From positions 434,001-498,000 of the forward strand of contig NZ_CP071867.1 in NCBI RefSeq assembly GCF_028751545.1: a stretch of DNA of 64,000 nucleotides. The letters run 5' to 3'. Numbering within the stretch: position 1 is the stretch's first letter; each line of letters starts with the position of its first letter. Shown here in pieces: positions 19,970 to 32,020 of the stretch. Under the pieces are notes generated by a model. The model was not told the origin of the DNA. It did no database searches and saw only the letters and a list, made by a program, of their open reading frames with translations. The stretch is from Gilliamella sp. B3022. GTDB taxonomy: Bacteria > Pseudomonadota > Gammaproteobacteria > Enterobacterales > Orbaceae. Position numbers and translations under genes: made by a program.

Positions 19970-21427
19970 TTAGTTATTAATCGTTCCACCAACGGTTAAG
20001 TTATCCACTTTTAAAGTGGGTTGTCCAACTCCTACAGGAACACTTTGTCCAGCTTTACCACAAATGCCTACACCTGAATCTAATGTAAGATCGTTCCCTA
20101 CCATCGATATTTGTTGCATGGTTTCAATGCCGGAGCCAATCAAAGTTGCACCTTTAACTGGCGTAGTTATTTTTCCTTTTTCAATCAAATAAGCTTCTGA
20201 TGTTGAAAAAACAAATTTACCCGAAGTAATATCAACTTGACCGCCAGAAAAATTAGGTGCATAAAGACCATAATCTACACTGTTGATAATGTCGTTGAAA
20301 GACGATTCTCCTGCTAACATATAAGTGTTGGTCATTCTTGGCATAGGTAAACATGCATAGCCTTCACGACGCCCATTACCGGTTGAATATGTATTCATTA
20401 ATTTAGCATTCATCTTATCAAACATATAACCTTTTAAAATACCTTTTTCGATAAGAACAGTTTTTTGACTTACTGTACCTTCGTCATCAATTGATAATGA
20501 TCCCCTGCGATTTTCAATTGTTCCATCATCGACAATTGTACAGAGTTCCGAAGTAACTTTTTCACCAATTTTTCCTGAAAACACCGAGCTGTTTTTGCGA
20601 TTAAAATCCCCTTCTAAACCATGCCCTACCGCTTCATGAAGTAATACACCAGGCCAACCCGCACCTAAAATTACTGGCATTGTACCTGCTGGAGCAGCTT
20701 TAGCAGATAATGAAACCAATGCAATCCGCACAGCTTCACGAGTATAACTATCAGCAAAGCTTTCAGACGCCTTAGGATTAATGTTCAAAAAATACTCATA
20801 ACCAAAACGACCTCCACCGCCACTACCACCACGCTCACGTTTTCCATCTTTTTCTACAATAACCGAAACAGATAAACGAACTAATGGACGGATATCGGCA
20901 CATAGTGTACCGTCAGTACCTGCAATCAAAATTTCTTCGTAACTACCCGTTAAACTGGCTGATACTTCAATTACATTTTTATCAATTGACCTTGCTAACT
21001 GATCAATATGTCGCAGCAATGCAATTTTTTGCTCTTGAGAAAAAGAATTAATTGGATTAATTGATGGATACAATGGTACGGTTTTAGCTGTTCTAAGCGG
21101 CGTAACAACAATAGGAGGTTGCTGTTTAGTAATGGAATTGGCTGCCAATACGCTTTGCTCTAAACGAGTTAGAGAAAGCTGATCAGTATAGGCAAAACCC
21201 GTTTTTTCGCCAACAACTGCACGAACACCAACACCTTGATCACGATGGAAAGAAGCATTTTTGATAATGCTATCTTCCAATACCCAGCTTTCGTAATAGC
21301 CAGATAAAAAGTATAAATCTCCAAAATCAATTTGCCTTGAACTTAACATATCAAGCAAATGCAAAATATCATGTTGACTTAAATTATTAGGGTTGAGTAG
21401 TCGATCACTCACTTGAGTTAATATCAT
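19970..21427 (-). CDS. tldD: Metalloprotease TldD
   Basis: Zinc-dependent peptidase subunit that acts with TldE/PmbA on antibiotic peptides and the CcdA antitoxin in E. coli. The metal site [11 protein letters not shown] (HExxxH, about residue 260) is intact and the C-terminal domain carries the [17 protein letters not shown] stretch. Length 485 (E. coli 481). It follows rng after 112 bp; yhdP, which lies between them in E. coli, is absent. The partner tldE is not in the window. Confidence 0.95.
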   Translation of the reverse strand: MILTQVSDRLLNPNNLSQHDILHLLDMLSSRQIDFGDLYFLSGYYESWVLEDSIIKNASFHRDQGVGVRAVVGEKTGFAYTDQLSLTRLEQSVLAANSITKQQPPIVVTPLRTAKTVPLYPSINPINSFSQEQKIALLRHIDQLARSIDKNVIEVSASLTGSYEEILIAGTDGTLCADIRPLVRLSVSVIVEKDGKRERGGSGGGGRFGYEYFLNINPKASESFADSYTREAVRIALVSLSAKAAPAGTMPVILGAGWPGVLLHEAVGHGLEGDFNRKNSSVFSGKIGEKVTSELCTIVDDGTIENRRGSLSIDDEGTVSQKTVLIEKGILKGYMFDKMNAKLMNTYSTGNGRREGYACLPMPRMTNTYMLAGESSFNDIINSVDYGLYAPNFSGGQVDITSGKFVFSTSEAYLIEKGKITTPVKGATLIGSGIETMQQISMVGNDLTLDSGVGICGKAGQSVPVGVGQPTLKVDNLTVGGTINN

Positions 21428-21539
21428 AAATTCCTTAAATTTTTATTTTTGATGCTATCTTTCTGATATATATCCATTATTCTTTTATTTCCATACAGAA
21501 ACGTATAGTTAACCTGAAACTTTTTAACACATTACTGTT

Positions 21540-23015
21540 TTACATTAGTACCACATCATATTGTTCTTGAATATAAAGTGGTTCAATTTTTACTTCAACT
21601 CTTTTACCAACAAAGACTTCAACTTCTGCAAGTGCATGTGACTCATCAATAGTTAAAGCATTAGCAACAGCAGATGACGCATAAACTAAAAAATATTCAG
21701 AACGATGAGCTTTATACACTCTAACAATTTCACGTAAAATTTCATTGCAAACAGTTTCAACTGATTTAACCATCCCTCTACCCTTACAAGCAGGACATTC
21801 TTCACACAAAATATGTCCAATACTTTCTCGAGTTCGTTTACGTGTCATTTCAACTAATCCCAATGTTGAAAATGAATTAATCGTCGTTCTAGCTCGATCT
21901 TTTGATAAAAAATCCTGCAATGATTGTAATACACGTTCTTGATGTACATTTTCTTGCATATCGATAAAATCAATAATAATAATACCTCCTAAATTGCGTA
22001 ATCGTAATTGACGAGCAATAGCGATGGTTGCTTCTATATTGGTATTAAAAATTGTCTCTTCTAAATTTCGATGACCAACAAATGCACCAGTATTAATATC
22101 AATTGTTGTCATGGCTTCGGTTTGGTCAATAATTAAATAACCACCAGATTTTAGTTTAACTTTGCGATCTAATGCTCTCTGAATTTCATTTTCAGTATCA
22201 TATAGATCGAATATCGGAATGTTACCACGATAATGAAAGAGTTTATTGGTCACTTCTGGCATAAACTCTTGAGTGAAATCGACTAAAAGATCGTAAGTTA
22301 ATTTAGAGTCGACTAAAATACGCTCAATTGGATCACCGACAAAGTCCCTTAACACGCGTTGCGATAAAGCTAACTCACCATAAACTAAATTTTTGCTGGT
22401 AGGACGAGCCATTCGTTCTTGAATTTTACTCCATAACCGTTTTAAAAAATTTGCATCTTGCTCAAGCTCATGAGCGTTTGCACCTTCTGCGGCAGTTCTA
22501 ACAATAAAACCACCATCTGGAGTTACGAATTGTTCAACAATATCTCTTAATCTTTGGCGTTCTTCTTCACTTTCAATACGTTGAGAAGTAGCAACATGAG
22601 CGGAATTTTGACCTGGCATCAATACTAAATAACGTGACGGTAAAGTAATATCGGTTGTAAGACGAGCACCTTTAGTTCCTAAAGGATCTTTAACTACTTG
22701 TACCATTAAATCTTGTCCTTGACGGACAAGTTCAGAAATGTCTTTTACTTGAAATTGCTCTTGCTCTGAATCCGAAACACATTCAGTATGAGGCATGATA
22801 TCTGATGCATGCAAAAATGCAGCTTTTTCAAGACCGATATCGACAAATGCTGCCTGCATACCAGGCAAAATACGAATAATTTTTCCTTTATAGATATTAC
22901 CGACAATGCCTCGACGAGATTCACGATCAACATGAATTTCTTGTAATACACCATCTTCAATATAAGCAACTCGCGTTTCGGATGGAGTGACATTCATTAA
23001 TAATTCAACTGACAT
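21540..23015 (-). CDS. rng: Ribonuclease G
   Basis: Endoribonuclease of the RNase E/G family that matures the 16S rRNA 5' end and cuts some mRNAs. An S1 domain (residues about 38-125) is followed by the catalytic DNase I-like domain with the magnesium-binding aspartates in DINTGAFVG and IIIDFIDM, and the zinc-link CEECPACKGRG (about 405-415). At 491 residues it lacks RNase E's long C-terminal scaffold. Directly follows mreD, as in E. coli except that maf/yhdE is missing. Confidence 0.96.
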   Translation of the reverse strand: MSVELLMNVTPSETRVAYIEDGVLQEIHVDRESRRGIVGNIYKGKIIRILPGMQAAFVDIGLEKAAFLHASDIMPHTECVSDSEQEQFQVKDISELVRQGQDLMVQVVKDPLGTKGARLTTDITLPSRYLVLMPGQNSAHVATSQRIESEEERQRLRDIVEQFVTPDGGFIVRTAAEGANAHELEQDANFLKRLWSKIQERMARPTSKNLVYGELALSQRVLRDFVGDPIERILVDSKLTYDLLVDFTQEFMPEVTNKLFHYRGNIPIFDLYDTENEIQRALDRKVKLKSGGYLIIDQTEAMTTIDINTGAFVGHRNLEETIFNTNIEATIAIARQLRLRNLGGIIIIDFIDMQENVHQERVLQSLQDFLSKDRARTTINSFSTLGLVEMTRKRTRESIGHILCEECPACKGRGMVKSVETVCNEILREIVRVYKAHRSEYFLVYASSAVANALTIDESHALAEVEVFVGKRVEVKIEPLYIQEQYDVVLM

Positions 23016-23029
23016 ACAGAAATATTCCC

Positions 23030-23515
23030 CTAATTAATCGCAAAGTTTTGTTTTATTCTTTGCATTAGCAAATATATCCATATCCATAAAAAACCATCAA
23101 CGCAACTTGATAATAATATATATGGTGACATAGTAATTGTATGATAAATACTTACCTGAAATATAAATATTAATGCATTATAACAAACCGAAATACCAAA
23201 TAAGATAAAAGCCTGTTGCCATAAAGCTAAATTACTCAGCAATTGGTATTTAAATACGAGTAAATAAGCAATTAAAGAATAAATGAAGGCATGAACACCT
23301 AATATTGTCCCTGAACATAAATCTATTATTAAACCAAACACAAATGCTGTACCTATACCAATCTGATATGGCATAGTAATTAACCAATAAGCGATTATTA
23401 ATAAAAATAAATGTGGTTTAAACATATCATATGATGGTGACCAAGGTATAATTTGAAAAAATAAGCCTATTAACAAAGTGAACCAAATAATTAATATGCT
23501 ATTACGAGCCCTCAT
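23030..23515 (-). CDS. mreD: Rod shape-determining protein MreD
   Basis: Small polytopic inner-membrane subunit of the elongasome, 161 residues with five or six hydrophobic helices. Recognised by RPHLFLLIIAYWLITMPY-type spacing (here KPHLFLLIIAYW, residues about 33-44) and FVFGLIIDLCSGTILGVHAF. It overlaps the end of mreC by 14 bp, implying coupled translation. Confidence 0.92.
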   Translation of the reverse strand: MRARNSILIIWFTLLIGLFFQIIPWSPSYDMFKPHLFLLIIAYWLITMPYQIGIGTAFVFGLIIDLCSGTILGVHAFIYSLIAYLLVFKYQLLSNLALWQQAFILFGISVCYNALIFIFQVSIYHTITMSPYILLSSCVDGFLWIWIYLLMQRIKQNFAIN

Positions 23516-24344
23516 GCTTTACTCCTTGATCTCCCCATAGTAATAATAAATAACGTAAACGTTTTAAATCGGCTGTCGGCGTTGCTGAAATAACTGGAGT
23601 TGAATCGCTAATATCAAGTTTAACTGAACTGACTATTGCGACAGGATAACCTTCAGGAAAACGACCGTCTAATCCAGAAGTTACTAATATGTCACCAACT
23701 TTAATATCAACATTATTTGGTAAAAAATCGAGTGTTAAATCATTACTGCATCCGTTACCAACTGCCACCATAGAAATATCGTTTCTTAATATTTGTACAG
23801 GTATTGCATGTTGATAATCACAAACTAAAATTGCTCGGCTAGTATTTTGAGCTGTTTCATAAATTTGCCCAACAATACCTTTATCATCAACTACAGGTTG
23901 ACCAATGTAAACACCCTCTTTTTTACCTTTATTGATAACAACTTGATAAACATAAGGGTCAGTATCAGCTAATATGACTTGAGCTGCCATTTTATGTTCA
24001 TCATGTCTTAAAGGCGATCCGAGTAATTCTCTTAATCGATCATTTTCATGTCTAAGATGCTCAAGCAATAATAAATCTGTCTTTTTTTCAAGCAATATAT
24101 TATTTAGATTTGCATTTTCTTTTTCTAACACTTCGCGTGTCTTTGACATCTCATACAGTGTGTCATACGTCGCTTTTGGCGCATTTGAAATATAATACAA
24201 TGGCGAAATCATTGTATCTAAATAGTAACGAACTTCTTTAAACGGACGATAATTTAAATCTAATACTATTAATATAAAAGATAATAGTAAAGATATAAAT
24301 AATTGCACACTAAGAGGAGAACGTTTAGAAAAAAGTAATTTCAT
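23502..24344 (-). CDS. mreC: Rod shape-determining protein MreC
   Basis: Bitopic protein of 280 residues linking the cytoplasmic MreB filament to periplasmic synthases (PBP2). One N-terminal membrane helix (residues about 10-27), a coiled coil (about 68-108), then the beta-rich periplasmic domain with GQPVVDDKGIVGQI and VGDILVTSGLDGRFPEGYPV. E. coli MreC has 367 residues; the low-complexity C-terminal tail is missing here, as in several relatives. Confidence 0.94.
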   Translation of the reverse strand: MKLLFSKRSPLSVQLFISLLLSFILIVLDLNYRPFKEVRYYLDTMISPLYYISNAPKATYDTLYEMSKTREVLEKENANLNNILLEKKTDLLLLEHLRHENDRLRELLGSPLRHDEHKMAAQVILADTDPYVYQVVINKGKKEGVYIGQPVVDDKGIVGQIYETAQNTSRAILVCDYQHAIPVQILRNDISMVAVGNGCSNDLTLDFLPNNVDIKVGDILVTSGLDGRFPEGYPVAIVSSVKLDISDSTPVISATPTADLKRLRYLLLLWGDQGVKHEGS

Positions 24345-24483
24345 TATCCAGTGCTTACCTGTTATATGCTTAAAATCTAATTAATTCAAGATATGACTCC
24401 GCCGACTATGTCGGCGGAAAAAATGAGATGTTTATTGACCATCGACTTCATAAATATGAAATTAATCAATAAGTAAATAATAA

Positions 24484-25894
<1,411 letters not shown>

Positions 25895-26362
25895 ATGGAT
25901 ATACGCAAAATTAAAAAATTAATTGAATTAGTTGAAGAGTCAGGTATTTCAGAAATTGAAATTTCTGAAGGTGAAGAATCAGTTCGAATTAGTCGATCAA
26001 TACCTACAGCAAACTATTCAGCGCCAATACAAAACATTCAAATCCCTCAAGCTGCCCCAGTTGTTGTAGCTCCTAGCTCAGCAAGTGAAAGTGTAGCTGA
26101 AACGGATCCTATTACTCCCGCTCCGGCAGGTACTACTATAAAATCGCCAATGGTTGGAACGTTTTATCGCACGCCAAGCCCAGAATCGAAAGCTTTTGTA
26201 GAAGTTGGTCAAACTGTCAATGTCGGTGATGTACTTTGTATCGTTGAAGCGATGAAAATGATGAACCAAATTGAATCTGAAAAAGCAGGCACAATTAAAG
26301 CTATTTTAGTTGAAAATGGTCAACCAGTTGAATTTGATCAGCCACTATTCATCATTGAATAA
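25895..26362 (+). CDS. accB: Biotin carboxyl carrier protein of acetyl-CoA carboxylase
   Basis: BCCP, 155 residues, carries the biotin that shuttles CO2 to acetyl-CoA in fatty-acid synthesis. Residues 1-35 form the conserved N-terminal segment ([18 protein letters not shown]), a proline/alanine linker follows, and the C-terminal biotinyl domain contains [10 protein letters not shown] with the biotinylated lysine at about residue 121 and the protruding-thumb loop typical of BCCP. Operon with accC 33 bp downstream. Confidence 0.97.
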   Translation: MDIRKIKKLIELVEESGISEIEISEGEESVRISRSIPTANYSAPIQNIQIPQAAPVVVAPSSASESVAETDPITPAPAGTTIKSPMVGTFYRTPSPESKAFVEVGQTVNVGDVLCIVEAMKMMNQIESEKAGTIKAILVENGQPVEFDQPLFIIE

Positions 26363-26395
26363 TATTAACTTATTTATAAGATTAAGAGATCGAAT

Positions 26396-27742
26396 ATGCT
26401 TGATAAAATTCTTATTGCTAACCGTGGAGAAATTGCTCTACGTATCCTACGAGCATGTAAAGAACTTGGAATTAAAACTGTCGCTGTTCATTCCTCGGCA
26501 GATAAAGATTTAAAACATGTATTACTTGCAGACGAAACTGTCTGTATAGGTCCAGCAGCTTCCGCTAAAAGTTACCTCAATATTCCTGCATTAATTTCTG
26601 CCGCTGAAGTTACAGGTGCAGCAGCAATTCATCCTGGATATGGTTTTTTATCAGAAAACGCAGACTTCGCTGAGCAAGTAGAACGTTCTGGATTTGTTTT
26701 TGTTGGACCAAAGCCTGATACCATTCGTTTAATGGGTGATAAAGTGTCAGCAATTCATGCCATGAAAAAAGCTGGCGTACCTTGTGTGCCTGGCTCTGAT
26801 GGACCTTTGAGCAATGATATTGAAAATAATAAGCAGATCGCCAAACAAATCGGCTATCCGGTTATTATCAAAGCGTCCGGTGGTGGCGGTGGTCGTGGTA
26901 TGCGTATTGTTCGAGAAGAAAAAGATCTTGAACAAGCAATAAAAATGACCAAATTAGAAGCAAAAACCGCTTTCAATAACGACATGGTCTATATGGAAAA
27001 GTTCCTCGAAAACCCTCGTCATATTGAGATTCAAGTGCTTTCTGATGGTCAAGGCCATGCTATTTATTTAGGTGAACGTGATTGTTCAATGCAAAGACGT
27101 CACCAAAAAGTAGTTGAAGAAGCACCGGCAGTTGGCATTACCCCGAAAATGCGCAAATTCATTGGTGAGCGCTGTGTTAATGCGTGCATTGAAATCGGTT
27201 ATCGTGGCGCAGGAACATTTGAATTCTTATTTGAAAATGGTGAATTTTATTTCATTGAAATGAATACGCGTATTCAGGTTGAACATCCAGTTACCGAAAT
27301 GATAACAGGTGTAGATCTGATTAGAGAACAGATCTTAATTGCCGCAGGCAAACCTCTTTCTATCCAACAAAGTGATATTGAAATCAAAGGTCATGCCATT
27401 GAATGCCGTATAAATGCCGAAGACCCTAAAACATTTATGCCTTCACCAGGTAAAATTACTCGCTTCCATGCGCCAGGTGGTTTTGGTATTCGTTGGGAAT
27501 CACACATTTATGCGGGTTACACAGTACCGCCTTACTATGATTCAATGATTGGTAAGCTAATTGCGTATGGTGAAACTCGTGAAGTTGCTATTGCACGAAT
27601 GAAAAATGCATTAGCAGAACTAGTGATTGATGGTATTAAAACAAATATAGATCTTCACATTGAAATTATGAATGATAAAGACTTCCAAAAAGGAGGAACA
27701 AATATTCATTATTTAGAGAAGAAATTAGGCATTTACGAATAA
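26396..27742 (+). CDS. accC: Biotin carboxylase subunit of acetyl-CoA carboxylase
   Basis: ATP-grasp enzyme of 448 residues that carboxylates the biotin on AccB using bicarbonate and ATP. Landmarks: [16 protein letters not shown] (residues 5-20), [14 protein letters not shown], the glycine-rich ATP loop [12 protein letters not shown] (about 160-171) and [16 protein letters not shown] (about 285-300). Length and sequence match E. coli AccC end to end. Confidence 0.98.
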   Translation: MLDKILIANRGEIALRILRACKELGIKTVAVHSSADKDLKHVLLADETVCIGPAASAKSYLNIPALISAAEVTGAAAIHPGYGFLSENADFAEQVERSGFVFVGPKPDTIRLMGDKVSAIHAMKKAGVPCVPGSDGPLSNDIENNKQIAKQIGYPVIIKASGGGGGRGMRIVREEKDLEQAIKMTKLEAKTAFNNDMVYMEKFLENPRHIEIQVLSDGQGHAIYLGERDCSMQRRHQKVVEEAPAVGITPKMRKFIGERCVNACIEIGYRGAGTFEFLFENGEFYFIEMNTRIQVEHPVTEMITGVDLIREQILIAAGKPLSIQQSDIEIKGHAIECRINAEDPKTFMPSPGKITRFHAPGGFGIRWESHIYAGYTVPPYYDSMIGKLIAYGETREVAIARMKNALAELVIDGIKTNIDLHIEIMNDKDFQKGGTNIHYLEKKLGIYE

Positions 27743-27745
27743 CAA

Positions 27746-27772
27746 AATAATCCCTATCATTTAGGGATTATT
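27746..27772 (+). terminator. Hairpin after accC
   Basis: Inverted repeat AATAATCCCT / AGGGATTATT starting 4 bp after the accC stop; only a few Ts follow, so termination may be partial and eda might be read through. Confidence 0.55.
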
Positions 27773-27800
27773 GCTATTTATTAAATATGGATAGAAACAA

Positions 27801-28439
27801 ATGAAAAACTGGAAAAGAAGTGCTGAAGAAATTTTAACCATAGGGCCTGTTGTTCCTGTTATTGTTATTGAACGAATTGAAGATGCCGTGCCACTGGCAA
27901 AAGCGTTAATTAATGGCGGTGTTAAAGTTCTTGAAGTTACATTACGAACAGAATGTGCGCTTGAAGCAATCAAAAAAATCATTAAAGAAGTTCCAGAAGC
28001 AGTGGTTGGTGCAGGTACAGTAACAAGTGTTGAACAACTTAAACAAGTTACAGAAGCTGGAGTTGAATTTGTGATTACTCCAGGCATAACTGATGCCATT
28101 TTAAAAGCTGCAGTTGAAGGACCTGTTCCAGTAATTCCTGGTATTGCGACCATTTCTGAGTTATTAACAGCCCAAGAATATGGCTTAACAGCATTAAAAT
28201 TTTTTCCAGCAGAAATTAATGGTGGCGTCGCTGCATTAAAAGCTTTTTCTGGTCCTTGTGGATATATGAAGTTTTGCCCTACTGGCGGTGTAAATCCTAA
28301 AAATTATCGAGATTATCTTGCACTTAGTAATGTACTTTGTGTTGGTGGGACTTGGTTTATTCCAACCGATGCTATTTCTAATGGTGATTTTGATAAAATT
28401 ACTCAAATGGCAAAAGAAGCCGTTACTGGCGCCAAATAA
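27801..28439 (+). CDS. eda: KDPG/KHG aldolase (Eda)
   Basis: Class I aldolase of 212 residues that splits 2-keto-3-deoxy-6-phosphogluconate to pyruvate and glyceraldehyde-3-phosphate; also acts on 4-hydroxy-2-oxoglutarate. The catalytic glutamate E45 (LEVTLRT) and Schiff-base lysine K133 (ALKFFPAE) are at the E. coli positions, and the sequence begins MKNWK as in E. coli. No edd is adjacent, so the enzyme may serve the hexuronate route as well as or instead of Entner-Doudoroff. Confidence 0.95.
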   Translation: MKNWKRSAEEILTIGPVVPVIVIERIEDAVPLAKALINGGVKVLEVTLRTECALEAIKKIIKEVPEAVVGAGTVTSVEQLKQVTEAGVEFVITPGITDAILKAAVEGPVPVIPGIATISELLTAQEYGLTALKFFPAEINGGVAALKAFSGPCGYMKFCPTGGVNPKNYRDYLALSNVLCVGGTWFIPTDAISNGDFDKITQMAKEAVTGAK

Positions 28440-28446
28440 TTATTTT

Positions 28447-28466
28447 CCGCCGATATCATTCGGCGG
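28447..28466. terminator. Terminator between convergent eda and yadH
   Basis: GC-rich stem CCGCCG-N8-CGGCGG, unusual in this AT-rich region, placed between two convergent genes with T-rich flanks on both sides. Confidence 0.7.
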
Positions 28467-28488
28467 TTATTCTGTTATTTAGTTATTT

Positions 28489-29259
28489 TTAACTTCTTAA
28501 CCCTCGCCCACTTTCAATAAGTCGCCATGCAATTACATATAGTACAGAAACAAACAAAATTAACATTGAAAATGTGATCCATAGTGATACGTCAGTTACA
28601 CCTAAAAAACCATAACGAAAACCATTAATCATATAAACGATTGGATTTAGTTTTGATACCCATTGCCAGAAAGTTGGTAGCATGGTTATTGAGTAAAATA
28701 CTCCTCCAAGATAAGTTAATGGTGTTAATACAAATGTTGGAATAATACTGATATCGTCAAAAGTTTTTGCAAATACAGCATTTAATAATCCTGCTAATGA
28801 AAACAAAATCGAAGTTAATAGCAAAGTACAAATAACAAAGGGCCAAGAATGAACTTCAAAATGAACAAAAAATAACGATACCATCGTTACTAAAATACCT
28901 GTTAAAATACCACGCATCACACCTCCACCAACATATCCCCAAATCAAAATATGCGTTGGTACTGGTGCAACTAATAATTCCTCAATATTACGTTGAAATT
29001 TGGCGCTAAAAAAAGAAGAACAGACATTGGTATAAGAGTTTGTAATTACAGACATCATAATTAAACCAGGAACGATAAATGACATATAGCTAAAACCACC
29101 CATATCCCCCACACGTGAACCAATTAGATTACCAAAGATAATAAAATAAAGTGACATAGTGATAATAGGTGGGATCAACGTTTGCAACCAAATTCTTAAA
29201 AATCGTGTCACCTCTTTACGCCAAATACTTTTTAAAGCTATCCAATATAAATTACACAT
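28489..29259 (-). CDS. yadH: ABC-2 type transport permease YadH
   Basis: Six-helix inner-membrane permease working with YadG. Strong match to E. coli YadH: IWLQTLIPPIITMSLYFIIF, FQRNIEELLVAPVPTH and FVLTPLTYLGGVFYS, ending in the identical GRGLRS. I take ATG at 29257-29259 as the start because it gives 256 residues, the E. coli length, and is preceded by AAGGAAG; an upstream ATG at 29301 would add 14 unmatched residues inside yadG. The gene overlaps the yadG end by 8 bp. Substrate unknown. Confidence 0.92.
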   Translation of the reverse strand: MCNLYWIALKSIWRKEVTRFLRIWLQTLIPPIITMSLYFIIFGNLIGSRVGDMGGFSYMSFIVPGLIMMSVITNSYTNVCSSFFSAKFQRNIEELLVAPVPTHILIWGYVGGGVMRGILTGILVTMVSLFFVHFEVHSWPFVICTLLLTSILFSLAGLLNAVFAKTFDDISIIPTFVLTPLTYLGGVFYSITMLPTFWQWVSKLNPIVYMINGFRYGFLGVTDVSLWITFSMLILFVSVLYVIAWRLIESGRGLRS

Positions 29260-30193
29260 TATCACTTCCTTCTGAATTATTGTTGCGTAACAAATCAACA
29301 AATAGTTCTTCTAATCGATTAGTTTTATTTCGCATGCTAATCACTTTAACATTTTGATGATTGAGTTGCTCAAACAACTGATTTAAACCACGTTGTTTAT
29401 CAACCTTAACTTCTAGCATTCCTGTATCAACATTTGTATAATTATAATCTGTTAAAACTATTGATTCACTTGTTGGTACATAATCGATAATAATAGTTTC
29501 AGATTGGCTATTAGCTAATAATTGACGCATAGAAGAATTCGCAATCAATTGACCATTTTGAATTATGCCAATATTACGACATAGCATTTCCGCTTCTTCT
29601 AAATAATGGGTAGTTAAAATAATCGTAATACCTTCATGATTGATTTCACGTAAAAAATCCCACATGGAACGTCGTAACTCAATATCAACCCCTGCTGTTG
29701 GTTCATCAAGAATTAATAATTTGGGTTCATGAACTAGTGCTCTTGCAATCATTAAACGTCTTTTCATACCACCTGATAACATGCACGCTCGACTGTGGCG
29801 TTTATCCCATAAATCTAAAATTCGCAGGTATTTTTCTGCTCGTTCTAAGGCCAATTTACGCGGTAGACCATAATAGCCTCCTTGATTAGTGATGATCTGA
29901 ATCACTTCTTCAAATTGGTTAAAATTAAATTCTTGTGGTACCAAGCCTAATTGCCTTTTAGCATTGACAATATCGGTATCTAAATCGTAACCAAAAATTC
30001 GCACTTTACCCGAGGTTTTGGTTACCAATGAGCTTATTATGCCAATAGTTGTTGATTTCCCGGCACCGTTTGGACCAAGCAATGCATAAAAATCACCTGC
30101 CTTAACCGTTAAATCAATACCTTTTAAGGCTTCTACACCATTTTTATAAATTTTTTTAAGTGCGACTAATTCAAGCGCAGGAATAGACGACAT
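29252..30193 (-). CDS. yadG: ABC transporter ATP-binding protein YadG
   Basis: Cytoplasmic ATPase of a two-gene ABC-2 exporter. Walker A GPNGAGKST (40-48), signature LSGGMKRR (about 140), Walker B LLILDEP (about 160) and the switch histidine in TTHYLEEAE are all present. Length 313 (E. coli 308). Translationally coupled to yadH. Confidence 0.93.
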   Translation of the reverse strand: MSSIPALELVALKKIYKNGVEALKGIDLTVKAGDFYALLGPNGAGKSTTIGIISSLVTKTSGKVRIFGYDLDTDIVNAKRQLGLVPQEFNFNQFEEVIQIITNQGGYYGLPRKLALERAEKYLRILDLWDKRHSRACMLSGGMKRRLMIARALVHEPKLLILDEPTAGVDIELRRSMWDFLREINHEGITIILTTHYLEEAEMLCRNIGIIQNGQLIANSSMRQLLANSQSETIIIDYVPTSESIVLTDYNYTNVDTGMLEVKVDKQRGLNQLFEQLNHQNVKVISMRNKTNRLEELFVDLLRNNNSEGSDNV

Positions 30194-30433
30194 GATAAAA
30201 TCCTAATTGAATAAGTTATGATTGAAATTATATAAACTCAATTATTAATGAGCTGCAATATTGACAACTTAATGAACTGTTGTAAAGGTATTTTTAGTTT
30301 TCTTTATTTTGATATAAATGAGTTATAATTTTCAGCTTTAGCGTACATTAACTTTAAGAAGCCATTAGCAGTATTTTGATGTGGCCTTAATTTTGATTCA
30401 TAGCGATAAAAAATCACCTAAGGAATAAGTATT

Positions 30434-31012
30434 ATGTTTAAAATTGGTTTAGTTTCTGTGTCTGATAGAGCTACAAAGGGTATCTATGACGATGAAGGTA
30501 TTCCATCATTAATATCTTGGTTACAAACAGCATTGAAAACTCCATTTATTACCGAAAATCGAATAATTCCAGATGAAATATCTATTATTGAACAAACATT
30601 ATGCGAATTTGTTGACCAATTACATTGTGATTTGATTCTAACCACTGGCGGTACAGGACCTGCCATTAGAGATGTCACCCCTGATGCTACTTTAGCAATA
30701 GCCGATCGGGTAATGCCAGGATTTGGTGAACAGATGCGTCAAATCAGCTTACATTTTGTACCTACCGCTATTCTTTCCAGACAAGTTGGTGTTATTCGAA
30801 AAAAATGTTTAATTTTAAACTTACCTGGCAGACCAAAATCGATAAAAGAAACGCTTGAGGGTGTAAAAAATAGTGAAGGAAAAATAATTGTTAATGGTAT
30901 TTTTGCCAGCGTTCCTTATTGTTTAGAATTATTAGAAGGACCTTACATAGAAACGCATGAGCAAATAGTAAAATCTTTTCGCCCTAAAAGCAGCAACAAA
31001 TCGAATATTTGA
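30434..31012 (+). CDS. mog: Molybdopterin adenylyltransferase
   Basis: Activates molybdopterin with AMP before molybdenum insertion. The 192-residue protein carries the family's TTGGTGPAIRDVTPDAT block (residues about 74-90), the MPGFGEQMR motif and ILNLPGRPKSIKETL. Alignment with E. coli Mog is end to end. Its presence implies that the organism makes molybdenum cofactor for at least one oxidoreductase. Confidence 0.94.
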   Translation: MFKIGLVSVSDRATKGIYDDEGIPSLISWLQTALKTPFITENRIIPDEISIIEQTLCEFVDQLHCDLILTTGGTGPAIRDVTPDATLAIADRVMPGFGEQMRQISLHFVPTAILSRQVGVIRKKCLILNLPGRPKSIKETLEGVKNSEGKIIVNGIFASVPYCLELLEGPYIETHEQIVKSFRPKSSNKSNI

Positions 31013-31194
31013 TTTTATGCAAATCTTATGCATAATTATGTTTATAGAATGTAAATTTTATAACTTAATGTTTGATATTTAAATGATTTCAAAAATGTTT
31101 ATAAAACTTATTCTTTTATACCGATATATTCAGCAATATTAAGTTATTGCTATTTTAAGCTTAAACAGCAATAAATTAATTCCAAAGGAAAAAT

Positions 31195-31653
31195 ATGAAA
31201 CAAGATGATCTGACTAAAGCTTTTAAAGAAATGCTTTTACAAGAAAAATTTAGTTCTCAAATAAGCATTGTACAAGCTTTACAAGAACAAGGGTTTGATA
31301 ACATTAATCAATCCAAGGTTTCACGAATGTTAACCAAATTTGGGGCGGTTAGAACACGTAACGCAAAATCAGAAATGGTCTATTGCTTACCTGCTGAAAT
31401 GAGTGTTCCTACAGCCAGTAGCCCATTAAAAAATTTGGTTGTTGATATTGATTATAATAGCTCAATGGTGGTAATTCGTACTAGTCCTGGGGCTGCACAG
31501 CTTATTGCCCGATTACTTGATTCAATTGGTAAATCAGAAGGTATTTTAGGTTCTATTGCTGGAGATGATACAATTTTCAGTACGCCAACTAAATCTTGTA
31601 CGGTCAAAAGTTTATATCAAACTATTATTCAATTATTTGAACAAGAGTTATAA
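31195..31653 (+). CDS. argR: Arginine repressor
   Basis: Arginine-responsive repressor and recombination cofactor, 152 residues. The winged-helix N-terminus contains [20 protein letters not shown] (residues about 34-53), and the C-terminal hexamerisation/arginine-binding domain contains [15 protein letters not shown] and [10 protein letters not shown] with the ligand-contacting aspartates. An AAGGAAA ribosome-binding site precedes ATG. In E. coli argR lies beside mdh; here it follows mog. I saw no convincing ARG-box pair upstream. Confidence 0.96.
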   Translation: MKQDDLTKAFKEMLLQEKFSSQISIVQALQEQGFDNINQSKVSRMLTKFGAVRTRNAKSEMVYCLPAEMSVPTASSPLKNLVVDIDYNSSMVVIRTSPGAAQLIARLLDSIGKSEGILGSIAGDDTIFSTPTKSCTVKSLYQTIIQLFEQEL

Positions 31654-31764
31654 CTATTATTCTAGAAATTAAAGTTTTAATAAATAATTTTTCCTATTTA
31701 ACCTATTGACACATTTAGTAAAATCGTTAATTCTATATGATAATTAAATTGTAACTTAAGTTAC

Positions 31765-31941
31765 GAGAACGAAGAGGCGCATTGCTCAGGTAGATTATTT
31801 TAGATACTGGAATCGATGATAAATGATTGAGGGGATGCAGTGCCGAGGTTTGATTGATTATCCAGAAAGCAATTAATCCGACTGCAAGGGCTGAATCCCT
31901 TGGGTTGTCACCCTAACAGGTGGAGCGCTTCGCGGTTTGTA
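31765..31941 (+). promoter_or_regulatory. Lysine riboswitch (L box)
   Basis: Leader element 80 bp before lysC with the conserved core of the lysine aptamer: GAAGAGGCGC (31771 on), GAGGGGATGCAGTGCCGAGG, GGGCTGAATCCCTTGGGTTGTCACC and the closing GGAGCGCTTCGCGG. CGAAG (31770-31774) pairs with CTTCG (31928-31932) as the P1 stem. No strong terminator follows, so control of translation and RNA stability, as for E. coli lysC, is the likeliest mode. Confidence 0.92.
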
Positions 31942-32020
31942 CTTTTTAAATAAGAACGGTAAATTGCACATACCCTCGCTCTAACTCTGTTAAAAATAAA
32001 ATTTTTAATATGAGGAATAC

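Noticed and set aside
27761-28153. 130-codon frame opposite eda
   Set aside because: Shadow of the eda coding sequence; threonine/serine-rich composition without homology.
29260-29301. Longer yadH start
   Set aside because: Would overlap yadG by 50 bp and adds 14 residues absent from the homologue; a good site precedes 29259.
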